Both the position numbers and the translations under genes were made by a program. Source: Romboutsia_E sp900604535 (GTDB taxonomy: Bacteria; Bacillota; Clostridia; Peptostreptococcales; Peptostreptococcaceae). Taken from it: a stretch of DNA of 64,000 nucleotides. The stretch is from the NCBI RefSeq assembly GCF_900604535.1, contig NZ_UWOT01000003.1, positions 62,001 through 126,000 on the forward strand, given 5' to 3'. The notes below the pieces were generated by a model that saw only the letters and a program-made list of their open reading frames with translations, did no database searches and was not told the origin of the DNA. Below are positions 17,318 through 26,581 of this stretch, one piece after another. The first letter of the stretch is position 1; every line of letters begins with the position of its first letter.

Positions 17318-19102
17318 ATGAACAAAGATAGAAATTTAATTGAAGAAGAATATAAATGGAATATAGAGGAAATGTATCCGAATGAAGAGGATATAGATTT
17401 AGATATAAAGAAGGTAGAAGATTTAATTAATAAAGTTAAATTATATAAAGGAAAGCTAGGAGATAGTAAAGATAATTTATGTGAAGCTCTTATACTATCA
17501 ATAGATGCTTCTAGAATTGTTTCGAACTTATATGTATACACACATATGAAGTTACATGAAGATACTAGAATTAATGAAAATCAAGCTATAGCAACTAAGA
17601 TAGAAATGATTTCAACAGAACTATCAATGGCAACTTCATATATGATCCCAGAAATAATATCAATTGATGATAATAAACTAAAAGAATTTTTACAATCAGA
17701 AGAACTTAGATTTTATAAAAAATATATAGATGATATTATAAGACAAAAACCACATACATTAAGTGAAAAAGAAGAGGAAATATTAGCAGCAGTATCAGAT
17801 ATATCAGGTGTAGCGGAAAATGTATATGACATGCTTTCATTTGCTGATTTAGAATTTCCTGAAATAGATGGAGAAGATGGTAATAAAATAAAGTTAACTA
17901 ATTCTAATTTTTCAGTACTATTAAAAAGTAAAAATAGAAAAATTAGAAAAGATGCTTTTGAAGCAGTCTATTCTACATATGAAAAATATAAGAATACATT
18001 TGCATCAACTCTTTATGGAGGAATAAAATCTGAAATATTTTATGCTAAGATGAGAAAATATAACTCAGCATTAGAAGGCTCATTATTTAATGATGATGTA
18101 AACGTAGATGTATATAATAATCTTATACTAGCTATGGATGAAAACTTAGATTCACTTAATAAATATATAGAGCTAAAGAAAAAATTCTTAAAGCTAGATG
18201 AAATACATATGTATGATCTATATGTACCATTAACTGAAAACTTTGATATGAATATACCTTATGAAAAAGCTCAAGATATAATACTTAAAGCATTAAAGCC
18301 TTTGGGGGAAGATTATTTAAGTATTATAAGAAGAGCATTTTCAGAGCGTTGGATAGATGTTTATGAGAATGAAGGCAAACAAGGTGGAGCTTACTCTTGG
18401 GGAAGTTATGATTCTCATCCTTATATTCTTATGAATTATCATGATGATTTAAATTCCTTATTCACACTAATACATGAATTAGGTCACTCAGTGCACAGTT
18501 ATTATTCTAGAAGTACACAAGAATATTTATATTCAGATTATAAAATATTTGTAGCAGAAGTAGCATCAACTTTAAATGAATTGCTACTGATAAATTACTT
18601 ACTAGAAAACTCAAGCTCTAAAGAAGAAACTATATATTTATTAAATTACTATCTAGAGCAGTTTAGAACTACTGTATACAGACAAACTATGTTTGCTGAG
18701 TTCGAAAAAATAACTCATGAAAAGGTTGAAAGAAAAGAGCCTTTAACAGCTAAAGAATTTACAGATATATATTATGGGCTGAATGAAAAGTACTATGGGA
18801 AATCTTGTAATGTAGATAAGCAAATTGGCTTAGAGTGGGCTAGAATACCTCATTTCTATTCAAACTTCTATGTTTATAAATATGCTACTGGATTTTCTGC
18901 AGCAAGTGCATTAAGCCAACAAATATTAAATGAAGGAAAAGATGCAGTTAAAAGATATATAGAGTTTTTAAAAAGTGGTGGTTCAGACTATCCACTTAAT
19001 CAGTTAAGAGCTGCAGGTGTAGATATGGAGAAAAAAGAATCTGTAGATAAAGCATTAAGTGTATTTAGTAATTTAGTAGATAAATTAGAAAAAGAATTAT
19101 AA
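17318..19102 (+). CDS. pepF: oligoendopeptidase F
   Basis: A 594-residue M3B zinc peptidase. The HELGHSVHSYYS motif (HExxH, about residue 385) binds zinc, with the downstream Glu in AEVASTLNE as third ligand. The C-terminal RIPHFYSNFYVYKYATG stretch is typical of PepF. It cleaves short peptides in the cytoplasm. AAAGGAGAG precedes the ATG. Follows the MgtC-like gene by 20 bases and may be co-transcribed. Confidence 0.95.
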   Translation: MNKDRNLIEEEYKWNIEEMYPNEEDIDLDIKKVEDLINKVKLYKGKLGDSKDNLCEALILSIDASRIVSNLYVYTHMKLHEDTRINENQAIATKIEMISTELSMATSYMIPEIISIDDNKLKEFLQSEELRFYKKYIDDIIRQKPHTLSEKEEEILAAVSDISGVAENVYDMLSFADLEFPEIDGEDGNKIKLTNSNFSVLLKSKNRKIRKDAFEAVYSTYEKYKNTFASTLYGGIKSEIFYAKMRKYNSALEGSLFNDDVNVDVYNNLILAMDENLDSLNKYIELKKKFLKLDEIHMYDLYVPLTENFDMNIPYEKAQDIILKALKPLGEDYLSIIRRAFSERWIDVYENEGKQGGAYSWGSYDSHPYILMNYHDDLNSLFTLIHELGHSVHSYYSRSTQEYLYSDYKIFVAEVASTLNELLLINYLLENSSSKEETIYLLNYYLEQFRTTVYRQTMFAEFEKITHEKVERKEPLTAKEFTDIYYGLNEKYYGKSCNVDKQIGLEWARIPHFYSNFYVYKYATGFSAASALSQQILNEGKDAVKRYIEFLKSGGSDYPLNQLRAAGVDMEKKESVDKALSVFSNLVDKLEKEL

Positions 19103-19108
19103 AAATAA

Positions 19109-19158
19109 AGGGCAATTAAATTATAATTTATAATTTGATTAGCCCATTTTATATTTTT
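19109..19158 (+). terminator. terminator after pepF
   Basis: GGGC-AATTAAATTATAA pairs with TTATAATTTGATT-AGCCC, then a T-rich stretch. A few mismatches. Confidence 0.75.
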
Positions 19159-19189
19159 AACCGAGAGATAATAGGGAGGAATACATATT

Positions 19190-19726
19190 ATGAGTGAATT
19201 GATTGACTTATTTAAAACCTTTTTTAGGATTGGAGGACTAACATTTGGTGGTGGATATGCAATGCTTCCTATGTTAGAAAAAGAAGTTGTAGAAAGTAGA
19301 AAGTGGGCTACTAGTGAAGAATTATTAGATTACTATGCAGTAGGCCAGACAACTCCAGGAATAATAGCTGTAAATACAGCAACGTTTGTTGGATATAAGG
19401 TAAAGGGGATTTTAGGAGCGCTTTTTGCAACAATGGGAGTTGTATTTCCATCTTTAGTAATAATAATGATAATAGCAACTTGTTTAAAAAACTTCTCACA
19501 ATTCGAGATTGTTCAAAATGCATTCTCGGGAATCAGGGTTGTGGTAGCTGTTCTTATATTAAATGCTATTATAAAGTTATGGAAGAATTCTATAGTTGAT
19601 AAAATTGGTGTTGTTGTATTTGCACTAACATTTATATTGGGGGCAATATTAAAGGTTTCATCTATATATATAGTTATTGCAGCCGCAATAGTTGGATTTA
19701 TAATTACATATGGGAGAAAGAAATAA
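19190..19726 (+). CDS. chromate transporter, N-terminal-type half (ChrA family)
   Basis: A 178-residue membrane protein of the short-chain CHR family, with the signature FRIGGLTFGGGYAMLP near residue 11 and QTTPGIIAVNTATF near 53. About five to six spans. The short members work in pairs, here with the next gene. ChrA proteins export chromate, but chromosomal pairs in clostridia may have another physiological anion. AGGGAGG precedes the ATG. Confidence 0.9.
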   Translation: MSELIDLFKTFFRIGGLTFGGGYAMLPMLEKEVVESRKWATSEELLDYYAVGQTTPGIIAVNTATFVGYKVKGILGALFATMGVVFPSLVIIMIIATCLKNFSQFEIVQNAFSGIRVVVAVLILNAIIKLWKNSIVDKIGVVVFALTFILGAILKVSSIYIVIAAAIVGFIITYGRKK

Positions 19727-20292
19727 TGATTACTTATATACAATTATTTTATGAATTTTTTAAAACTGGTTTATTTGCTATAGGAGGAGGGCTAGCAACA
19801 TTACCTTTTTTATATGATATAGCTAGAAATTATACTTGGTTTGATGAGTCTACTTTAGCGGATATGGTTGCAGTATCTCAATCAACTCCAGGTCCAATAG
19901 GTATAAATATGGCTACATTTGCAGGTTTTCAAGCAAGCGGAGTAATTGGATCTTTAGTAGCGACTACAGCATTAGTGATGCCAGCATTTATAATTATTAT
20001 AATAGTTGCACATTTTTTAAGTAAATTTAGAGAAAGTAAACAGGTTGAAGCTGTATTTTGTGGATTAAGACCTGCTGTAACAGGTCTTATAGCTGTAGCA
20101 TGGTTTCAAGTTGTAAATATATCAATATTGACATGGAGTAGATTTGTAGATTCAAAAAATATAATAAACTTATTCGATTATAAATCTTTAATTTTATTTA
20201 TAATAATATTTTTTATTACTAGAAAATCTAAAAAACACCCTGCTTTATTTCTATTAATTGGAGCTATTGCAGGAATTGTATTGAAGTTATAG
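19726..20292 (+). CDS. chromate transporter, C-terminal-type half (ChrA family)
   Basis: A 188-residue partner of the preceding gene, with the same motifs (FKTGLFAIGGGLATLPFL; SQSTPGPIGINMATF). Start and previous stop overlap as TAATG, so the two are translated together and probably form a heterodimer in the membrane. Confidence 0.9.
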   Translation: MITYIQLFYEFFKTGLFAIGGGLATLPFLYDIARNYTWFDESTLADMVAVSQSTPGPIGINMATFAGFQASGVIGSLVATTALVMPAFIIIIIVAHFLSKFRESKQVEAVFCGLRPAVTGLIAVAWFQVVNISILTWSRFVDSKNIINLFDYKSLILFIIIFFITRKSKKHPALFLLIGAIAGIVLKL

Positions 20293-20294
20293 TG

Positions 20295-20331
20295 TTTACA
20301 TACTCTTAACATTATTTACTTTCATTTAACT
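20295..20331 (+). promoter_or_regulatory. PHO-box-like repeats upstream of pstS
   Basis: TTTACA at 20295 and TTAACA at 20306, then TTTACT at 20315 and TTAACT at 20326, each pair 11 bases apart. This is the PhoP-site spacing. The first pair returns in inverted form behind pstS (21349-21363). Confidence 0.65.
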
Positions 20332-20433
20332 GATTTATAATATTTAGTTAACAAAAAATATGTATTATTTAGTTGTAAAGAAAAGTAAACAAATAAGTTA
20401 AACTAAATTTGAAAATATATCGGGGGTAATGAA

Positions 20434-21270
20434 ATGTTCAAAAAAAGAGTATTAGCATTATTATCAAGTACAATATTAGTTGCAGGATTAGCTGTAGGAT
20501 GTGGAGCTGGCTCTGGATCAGATGCAGGAAGTTCATCAAGCTCTAAGGTAACAGTATCAGGCTCAACTTCAGTAGGATCTCCAATGGAAAAATTAGCAGA
20601 AGCATTTGAAGAAAAAAATGAAGGAATAAAAGTTGAAGTTCAACAATTAGGTTCTTCAGCAGGTATAAAAAATGCTATAGAAGGAGTATCTGAAATAGGA
20701 ATGTCATCTAGAGATTTAAAAGATGAAGAAAAGAGTTCTGGATTAAAAGAAACAATAATAGCAACAGATGGTATAGCTGTCATAACTAACTCAGCAAATA
20801 ATGTAACTGATTTAACTTTAGATCAAGTTAGAGATATATACACAGGAAAAATAACTAACTGGAAAGATGTTGGAGGAAATGATGCTCCAATAGTAGTTGT
20901 ATCAAGAGAAGATGGATCAGGAACTAGAGATGGATTCCAAGAAAAAGTAGGATTTGAGTCTGAAGAACTAGTATCAGATGCAACTATAAGTGACGGTTCA
21001 GGTAATATAAAGTCAACTGTAGAAGGAAATGAAAATGCAATAGGATACATATCTTTTGGATATGTTGATGAAAAAGTAAATTCAGTTAAAATAGATGGTG
21101 TAGAAATAAATCATGAAACCGTTGCAAATAATGAATATGTAATAGCAAGACCATTTATACTAGTAAACAAAGATGGAATATCTGATAATGCACAATCTTT
21201 AATAGACTTCATATTAAGTGATGAGGGTCAAAGTATATTAGAAGAAAAAGGATTCATAAGAGTAAACTAG
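20434..21270 (+). CDS. pstS: phosphate ABC transporter, binding lipoprotein PstS
   Basis: A 278-residue substrate-binding lipoprotein. Signal peptide with lipobox LAVGC (Cys 23), a Ser-rich linker, then the PstS domain with VSGSTSVG and SREDGSGTRD, which bind phosphate. Anchored on the outer membrane face, it hands phosphate to PstCA. First gene of the pst operon; the terminator behind it suggests higher pstS expression than the rest. Confidence 0.96.
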   Translation: MFKKRVLALLSSTILVAGLAVGCGAGSGSDAGSSSSSKVTVSGSTSVGSPMEKLAEAFEEKNEGIKVEVQQLGSSAGIKNAIEGVSEIGMSSRDLKDEEKSSGLKETIIATDGIAVITNSANNVTDLTLDQVRDIYTGKITNWKDVGGNDAPIVVVSREDGSGTRDGFQEKVGFESEELVSDATISDGSGNIKSTVEGNENAIGYISFGYVDEKVNSVKIDGVEINHETVANNEYVIARPFILVNKDGISDNAQSLIDFILSDEGQSILEEKGFIRVN

Positions 21271-21287
21271 TATAGATTTCCACTAAA

Positions 21288-21334
21288 TAAAAAACAGCTA
21301 TTTTAAGAGTTTTTCTTAAAATAGCTGTTTTTTA
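21288..21334 (+). terminator. terminator after pstS
   Basis: A near-perfect 20-base stem (AAAAACAGCTATTTTAAGA with TCTTAAAATAGCTGTTTTT) and a 5-base loop. Likely partial, setting the ratio between pstS and pstCAB. Confidence 0.92.
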
Positions 21335-21348
21335 TAATGTAAAAAAAC

Positions 21349-21406
21349 GTTAAGAGTATGTAATATTTTTACCTTTACTTAACTTGGATATAATTTAGAT
21401 TTAACT
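21349..21406 (+). promoter_or_regulatory. PHO-box-like repeats upstream of pstC
   Basis: TTTACC at 21368, TTAACT at 21379 and TTAACT at 21401 keep multiples of 11 bases. Just before them, 21349-21363 is an inverted copy (15 of 15 bases) of 20296-20310 upstream of pstS. Suggests a second PhoP-dependent promoter for pstCAB-phoU. Confidence 0.6.
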
Positions 21407-21499
21407 TTTCTATTATATTATCTAATTAAAGAAAGCGAATACAAATTAAACATAAAAAGCTTATTTTAAATAGAATAGTAAAAATAGGAGGGAATTTTA

Positions 21500-22417
21500 A
21501 TGTCAATTGAATCTCAATCTGTAGAGATAAGTGAGAAGTATAAATGTAAAAATAATAAAGGTAAATATATAGCAGAGAATGTAGCTAAAAATATATTTTT
21601 TATTAGTGCATTAGTTGCAGTAGTAAGTTTACTTCTTATAATAGGATTTGTATTTTATAAAGGATTAACGCCATTCATAGCAAAGGGATACTCATTTACT
21701 AAATTTATAACAGGAGTTGACTGGTTACCTTCGTCTGATAAATTTGGTATTTTACCAATGATAGTGGCTTCATTATTAGCAACAGGTGGGTCTTTAATAA
21801 TAGGTGTTCCAGTAGGTATATTAACAGCTGTATTTATTGCAGAAATAGCACCTAAAAAAGTTGCTAAACTAATGTCACCTGCAGTAGAACTATTAGCGGG
21901 TATACCATCAGTTTTATACGGTATATTTGGACTATCATTTATAGTACCTGGTATACAAAAAGCCTTTAATTTACCAAAAGGTCAAAGTCTATTAGCAGTA
22001 ATAATAGTTTTATCTATAATGATGTTACCTACAATAATATCAGTATCTGAAACCGCAATAAGAGCAGTACCAAAAGCTTATAAAGAAGGTTCTTTAGCCC
22101 TAGGTGCTTCGAAAATAGAAACTATATTCAAAGTGATTTTACCAGCAGCTAAATCAGGAATATTAGCAGCTGTAGTACTAGGTATAGGTAGAGCATTAGG
22201 AGAAACAATGGCTGTAATATTAGTTGCAGGTAACTCTCCAGTGATGCCAGGATCTTTGATGGAAAGCGTAAGACCACTTACAACAAATATAGCTCTTGAA
22301 ATGGGATATGCATTTGGAACTCATCAAGAAATGCTATTTGCTACAGGAGTAGTATTATTCTCATTTATATTAATTTTAAATCTAGTTTTAAATAAATTAT
22401 CTAAGGGGGTAGATTAA
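21500..22417 (+). CDS. pstC: phosphate ABC transporter permease PstC
   Basis: A 305-residue permease with six spans. ABC permease EAA loop: ALGASKIETIFKVILPAAKSG, here quoted in part as ALGASKIETIFKVILPAA, about residue 195. A long hydrophilic N-terminus of about 27 residues comes before the first span. GGAGGG precedes the ATG. It forms the phosphate channel with PstA. Confidence 0.96.
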   Translation: MSIESQSVEISEKYKCKNNKGKYIAENVAKNIFFISALVAVVSLLLIIGFVFYKGLTPFIAKGYSFTKFITGVDWLPSSDKFGILPMIVASLLATGGSLIIGVPVGILTAVFIAEIAPKKVAKLMSPAVELLAGIPSVLYGIFGLSFIVPGIQKAFNLPKGQSLLAVIIVLSIMMLPTIISVSETAIRAVPKAYKEGSLALGASKIETIFKVILPAAKSGILAAVVLGIGRALGETMAVILVAGNSPVMPGSLMESVRPLTTNIALEMGYAFGTHQEMLFATGVVLFSFILILNLVLNKLSKGVD

Positions 22418-22418
22418 G

Positions 22419-23243
22419 GTGAGGAAATTAAAAGAGAATATATTAAAGTTTTTAATCTATCTATCAGCAGTATTTACAGTAGGAACATTAGCTATAATAG
22501 TAGGATATATATTTACTAAAGGTATAGGAAAACTTAACTTACAATTTTTAATAAGTGATTACTCATCGTCTGGAGATGGTGGAATACTTCCTATGATAAT
22601 AACAACAATTTATATGGTTGTACTTTCTATAGTTATAGCAACACCGATTGGTATATTATCAGCTATTTATATGCAAGAATATGCTAAGCAAGGTAAATTA
22701 GTAAAAGCAATAAGATTTGCAACAGAGAGCTTAGCAGGAATACCATCTATAATATATGGTCTATTTGGAGGGATTTTCTTTGTAACTGTTTTAAAATTAA
22801 GTTTTTCAATTTTATCAGGAGCGTTAACAGTTGCAATAATAATATTACCTTTAATAATAAGGACTACAGAAGAAGCTTTAAAAACTGTACCTAAAGCTTA
22901 TAGAGAAGCTTCTTTAGCTCTTGGATCAACAAAATTCCAAACTTTATATAAGGTAGTTCTTCCAAGTGCAGTACCAGGGATACTTTCGGGAATAATATTA
23001 TCTGTAGGTCGTGTTATAGGTGAATCAGCAGCGATATTTTTAACTGCAGGTACTGTTGCTCAAATGCCAACCGGAATATTTAGCAGTGCAAGAACATTGA
23101 CTGTTCATGCATATCTTTTAACTAAAGAAACTGGAGATATTGAAACGGCTGCAGCGCTAGGTATAGTATTAATAGTCATAGTATTAACTTTAAATACTAT
23201 AGCTAAAATAATAGCAAATAAATTAAATAAAGCAAATTACTAA
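22419..23243 (+). CDS. pstA: phosphate ABC transporter permease PstA
   Basis: A 274-residue six-span permease with the EAA loop ALGSTKFQTLYKVVLPSA. The GTG start is one base after the pstC stop, within TAAGGTG, so the genes are coupled. AAGGGGG upstream is the ribosome site. Confidence 0.96.
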   Translation: MRKLKENILKFLIYLSAVFTVGTLAIIVGYIFTKGIGKLNLQFLISDYSSSGDGGILPMIITTIYMVVLSIVIATPIGILSAIYMQEYAKQGKLVKAIRFATESLAGIPSIIYGLFGGIFFVTVLKLSFSILSGALTVAIIILPLIIRTTEEALKTVPKAYREASLALGSTKFQTLYKVVLPSAVPGILSGIILSVGRVIGESAAIFLTAGTVAQMPTGIFSSARTLTVHAYLLTKETGDIETAAALGIVLIVIVLTLNTIAKIIANKLNKANY

Positions 23244-23285
23244 AGTTTATATAAATATAGAAAATATATCTGAGAGGTAAGGATT

Positions 23286-24050
23286 ATGAGTATGATAAAT
23301 AAAACAAAACTAAATGTAAATAACTTAGATTTATTTTATGGAAACAATCAAGCTTTAAAAAAAATAAATATGAATATAAAGTCAAATAAAGTAACTGCAT
23401 TAATAGGTCCTTCTGGATGTGGTAAATCTACATTCCTAAGAACACTAAATAGAATGAATGACTTAATAGATAATGTAACAATAAAAGGAAAAATAGAAGT
23501 TGATGGTGAAGATATATATAAATCTGACGATGTAATAAAATTAAGAACAAAAGTAGGTATGGTATTTCAAAAACCAAATCCGTTCCCAATGAGTATATAT
23601 GATAATGTAGCTTACGGTCCAAGAATACATGGTATAAAAGATAAAAAAGAATTAGATAAAATCGTAGAGGAAAGTTTAAAAGGTGCAGCAATTTGGGATG
23701 AGGTTAAAGATAGACTTAAGTCTTCTGCTCTTGGTTTATCAGGTGGTCAACAACAACGTATATGTATAGCTAGAGCAATTGCTATGAAGCCAGAAGTAAT
23801 ACTTATGGATGAACCAACATCAGCTCTAGACCCAATATCAACTTTAAAAGTTGAGGAACTTATAGAAACACTTAAGAAACATTACACTATTATAATAGTT
23901 ACTCATAATATGCAACAAGCAGCACGTATCTCTGATGAGACAGGATTTTTCTTAAATGGGGAATTGGTAGAATTTAACGAAACTAAAACTATATTTACTA
24001 ATCCTTTTGATAAGCGTACAGAAGATTATATTACAGGTAGATTTGGTTAG
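23286..24050 (+). CDS. pstB: phosphate ABC transporter ATPase PstB
   Basis: A 254-residue ATPase with Walker A GPSGCGKS, the PstB-typical MVFQKPNPFPMSIYDN, signature LSGGQQQR and Walker B VILMDEPTSALD. The start could also be the second Met (23292). GAGAGGT precedes the start. Drives phosphate import. Confidence 0.97.
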   Translation: MSMINKTKLNVNNLDLFYGNNQALKKINMNIKSNKVTALIGPSGCGKSTFLRTLNRMNDLIDNVTIKGKIEVDGEDIYKSDDVIKLRTKVGMVFQKPNPFPMSIYDNVAYGPRIHGIKDKKELDKIVEESLKGAAIWDEVKDRLKSSALGLSGGQQQRICIARAIAMKPEVILMDEPTSALDPISTLKVEELIETLKKHYTIIIVTHNMQQAARISDETGFFLNGELVEFNETKTIFTNPFDKRTEDYITGRFG

Positions 24051-24079
24051 AATTTATATAATATAAAAGGAGTAAAATC

Positions 24080-24733
24080 ATGATGGTTACAAGGTTAGAA
24101 TTTAACATAAATACTTTAAGAGAATATGCAATCAGGATGGTTGAAAAGTGTGAAGATGCAGTTTCTTTATCAATAAATAGCCTAGTAAATAAGGATTTAG
24201 ATAGTGCAAGAAAAGTTATTAAGTTAGATGAAGATATAGATACGTTAAGAGAATATATAAGGGATAGAAGTATAGAATTAATTGTACTAAAGCAACCAAT
24301 GGCAAAAGATTTAAGGTTTATATATGCTTTAAGTAATATAGCTATAGAATTAGAAAGAATAGGTGATTATGCTGAAAATATAGCTGAAGAGGCACTAGCT
24401 ATAGAAAATGAAGATCATATTATGAAATTAAATCGAATAGAAGAAATGGGAAGTGTATGTTTAAGTATGCTTAGTGATATAAAAAAATCATTATCTGACT
24501 GTGACGAAAAGTTAGCATATGATATAGCATCTAGAGATGATAAAATTGATGAAATATATAAAATTTCTAAGCCAGATATTATAAGTATAATGAGCGAAAA
24601 AGCTAAAAATGTAGAACAAGGAACAAGAATTTTATTTGTAGCTAGATATCTTGAAAGAATAGGGGACCATATAACTAATATATGTGAAAAAATTATATAC
24701 GTAGCTAATGGTAAAATGATAGAGATTGATTAA
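24080..24733 (+). CDS. phoU: phosphate transport regulator PhoU
   Basis: A 217-residue all-helical protein of two PhoU repeats, each with a metal-binding motif: ELERIGDYAENI and YLERIGDHITNI. It links the state of PstSCAB to the PhoR kinase and limits phosphate uptake. Last gene of the pst operon; AAAGGAG precedes the ATG and a terminator follows. No phoPR genes are adjacent. Confidence 0.95.
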   Translation: MMVTRLEFNINTLREYAIRMVEKCEDAVSLSINSLVNKDLDSARKVIKLDEDIDTLREYIRDRSIELIVLKQPMAKDLRFIYALSNIAIELERIGDYAENIAEEALAIENEDHIMKLNRIEEMGSVCLSMLSDIKKSLSDCDEKLAYDIASRDDKIDEIYKISKPDIISIMSEKAKNVEQGTRILFVARYLERIGDHITNICEKIIYVANGKMIEID

Positions 24734-24791
24734 AAATAATTTGCATAATATAAGTAGATAAACACTACAATATTGTGCAAATTATTTTTAT
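24732..24791 (+). terminator. terminator after phoU
   Basis: AAAAATAATTTGCATAATA pairs with TATTGTGCAAATTATTTTT with one mismatch, with a T-rich end. Confidence 0.85.
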
Positions 24792-24976
24792 ATAATGAAA
24801 GTTATTTTCATATAATAAAATTAAGTAGTTTTATATTTTAGATAAATATATAATAGTATATTACTGAAAATTCAGAAATTTTTAAAGGATTATAGTTGTA
24901 CTATTGGAAAAATTTTGTTTAAAGTATAAAATTATATAAGAGAGATTTAACAATTCAATTAATTAGGGGGATTAAA

Positions 24977-26380
24977 ATGAGTTCGAAAGTTATTGAATCA
25001 GTAAGTGGATTACTTGAGGAGACTGTAGTTGAGATTAAAGCAACTCAATATGTAAAAAATGTTATAAATCAAGTTAAAGAAAGAAATAAGGGGGACGAAG
25101 AATTTCATCAAGCTGTTGAAGAGGTTATAAAATCTTTAGAGCCTGTATTAGTTAAACATCCAGAATATATGGAGGAAAGTATCTTAGAAAGAATTGTAGA
25201 GCCAGAAAGACAAATTATTTTCAGAGTTCCTTGGATTGATGATAGAGGTCAAGTTCAAGTTAATAGAGGTTTTAGAGTACAATTTAATAGCTCAATAGGA
25301 CCTTATAAAGGTGGATTAAGATTTCACCCTTCGGTAAATGGAAGTATAATAAAATTTTTAGGATTTGAGCAGATATTTAAAAATTCATTAACTGGATTAC
25401 CTATAGGGGGAGGAAAAGGAGGAGCAGATTTCGACCCTAAAGGAAAATCAGATAGAGAGATAATGAGATTCTGTCAAAGTTTTATGACAGAGTTATATAG
25501 ACATATAGGTCCAGATGTAGATGTTCCAGCTGGAGATATAGGAGTTGGAGGAAGAGAAATAGGATACTTATTTGGACAATATAAAAGGATAAGAAATGCT
25601 AATGAGCCTGGAGTCCTAACTGGAAAAGGATTAAATTATGGTGGATCATTAGTAAGAACTGAAGCAACAGGGTATGGTCTTATATACTTTGTAGATGAAA
25701 TGTTAAAGGCTCATGGAGAAAGTATTCAAGGGAAAAAGATTGTTATATCAGGAGCGGGAAATGTTGCTATATATGCGGCACAAAAGATACAACAATTAGG
25801 GGCAACTGTAATTGCAATGTGTGATTCTAATGGATACATAGTTGATGAAAATGGGATTGATATAGACTTAATTAAACAAATCAAAGAAGTTGAAAGAAAG
25901 AGAATTAAAGAATATGCAGAAAGAAAACATAATGCTCATTATTTTGAAGGACAAAAAGGCATTTGGTCAGTAAAGTGTGATATAGCTTTACCTTGTGCAA
26001 CTCAAAATGATATAACTATAGAGGAAGCTAAAGTATTAGTTAATAATGGAGTAAAAGCAATTGGAGAAGGTGCAAACATGCCTTGTACAAATGAAGCTTT
26101 AAATTATTTACTAAAAAATAATATTTTAGTAGCTCCAGCAAAGGCTGCAAATGCAGGAGGAGTTGCAACATCAGCTTTAGAAATGGCGCAAAATAGTATG
26201 AGGCTTTCATGGTCATTTGAAGAAGTAGATAACAAATTAAAAGAAATAATGATAAACATATTTAATTCATCTAAAGAAGCTGCTAAAGAATATGGTAAAG
26301 ATGGCAACTATGTTGTAGGAGCTAATATAGCTGGATTTATTAAAGTAGCAGATGCTATGATGAGTCAAGGGATAATATAA
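24977..26380 (+). CDS. gdhA: glutamate dehydrogenase, NADP-type (GdhA)
   Basis: A 467-residue hexameric-type glutamate dehydrogenase. The N-terminal about 55 residues, PWIDDRGQVQVNRGFRVQFN, PIGGGKGGADFDPKG (catalytic Lys) and the DVPAGDIGVGGREIGY loop mark the NADP-type 450-residue class, not the 420-residue NAD-type GluD known from C. difficile. The Rossmann loop is SGAGNVAIYAAQK. It makes glutamate from 2-oxoglutarate and ammonia. Coenzyme choice is inferred from class. AGGGGGA precedes the ATG. The N-terminus is about 15 residues longer than E. coli GdhA. Confidence 0.93.
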   Translation: MSSKVIESVSGLLEETVVEIKATQYVKNVINQVKERNKGDEEFHQAVEEVIKSLEPVLVKHPEYMEESILERIVEPERQIIFRVPWIDDRGQVQVNRGFRVQFNSSIGPYKGGLRFHPSVNGSIIKFLGFEQIFKNSLTGLPIGGGKGGADFDPKGKSDREIMRFCQSFMTELYRHIGPDVDVPAGDIGVGGREIGYLFGQYKRIRNANEPGVLTGKGLNYGGSLVRTEATGYGLIYFVDEMLKAHGESIQGKKIVISGAGNVAIYAAQKIQQLGATVIAMCDSNGYIVDENGIDIDLIKQIKEVERKRIKEYAERKHNAHYFEGQKGIWSVKCDIALPCATQNDITIEEAKVLVNNGVKAIGEGANMPCTNEALNYLLKNNILVAPAKAANAGGVATSALEMAQNSMRLSWSFEEVDNKLKEIMINIFNSSKEAAKEYGKDGNYVVGANIAGFIKVADAMMSQGII

Positions 26381-26405
26381 TAAATTTTATCGGAAATTAA
26401 TATAT

Positions 26406-26468
26406 GATGTATTTAATGATTACATATTTTATTTTAAAATTATAATTATTAAATACATCTTTTTTTAT
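26406..26468 (+). terminator. terminator after gdhA
   Basis: GATGTATTTAAT pairs with ATTAAATACATC, then seven T; long AT-rich loop. Confidence 0.78.
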
Positions 26469-26581
26469 AAAAATATCTAGAATTAATAGGGAATATTGTA
26501 TACAGTCTACCAATATATTTTTTTTTAGATTATACTATATAAGTAAATATATCGGTATAATCACATCGGGAGGTTTAACAG

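Noticed and set aside
19190..20292. Chromate pair as a broken single gene
   Set aside because: Both halves are complete short-chain CHR proteins with own motifs and a TAATG junction; this is the normal two-gene form.
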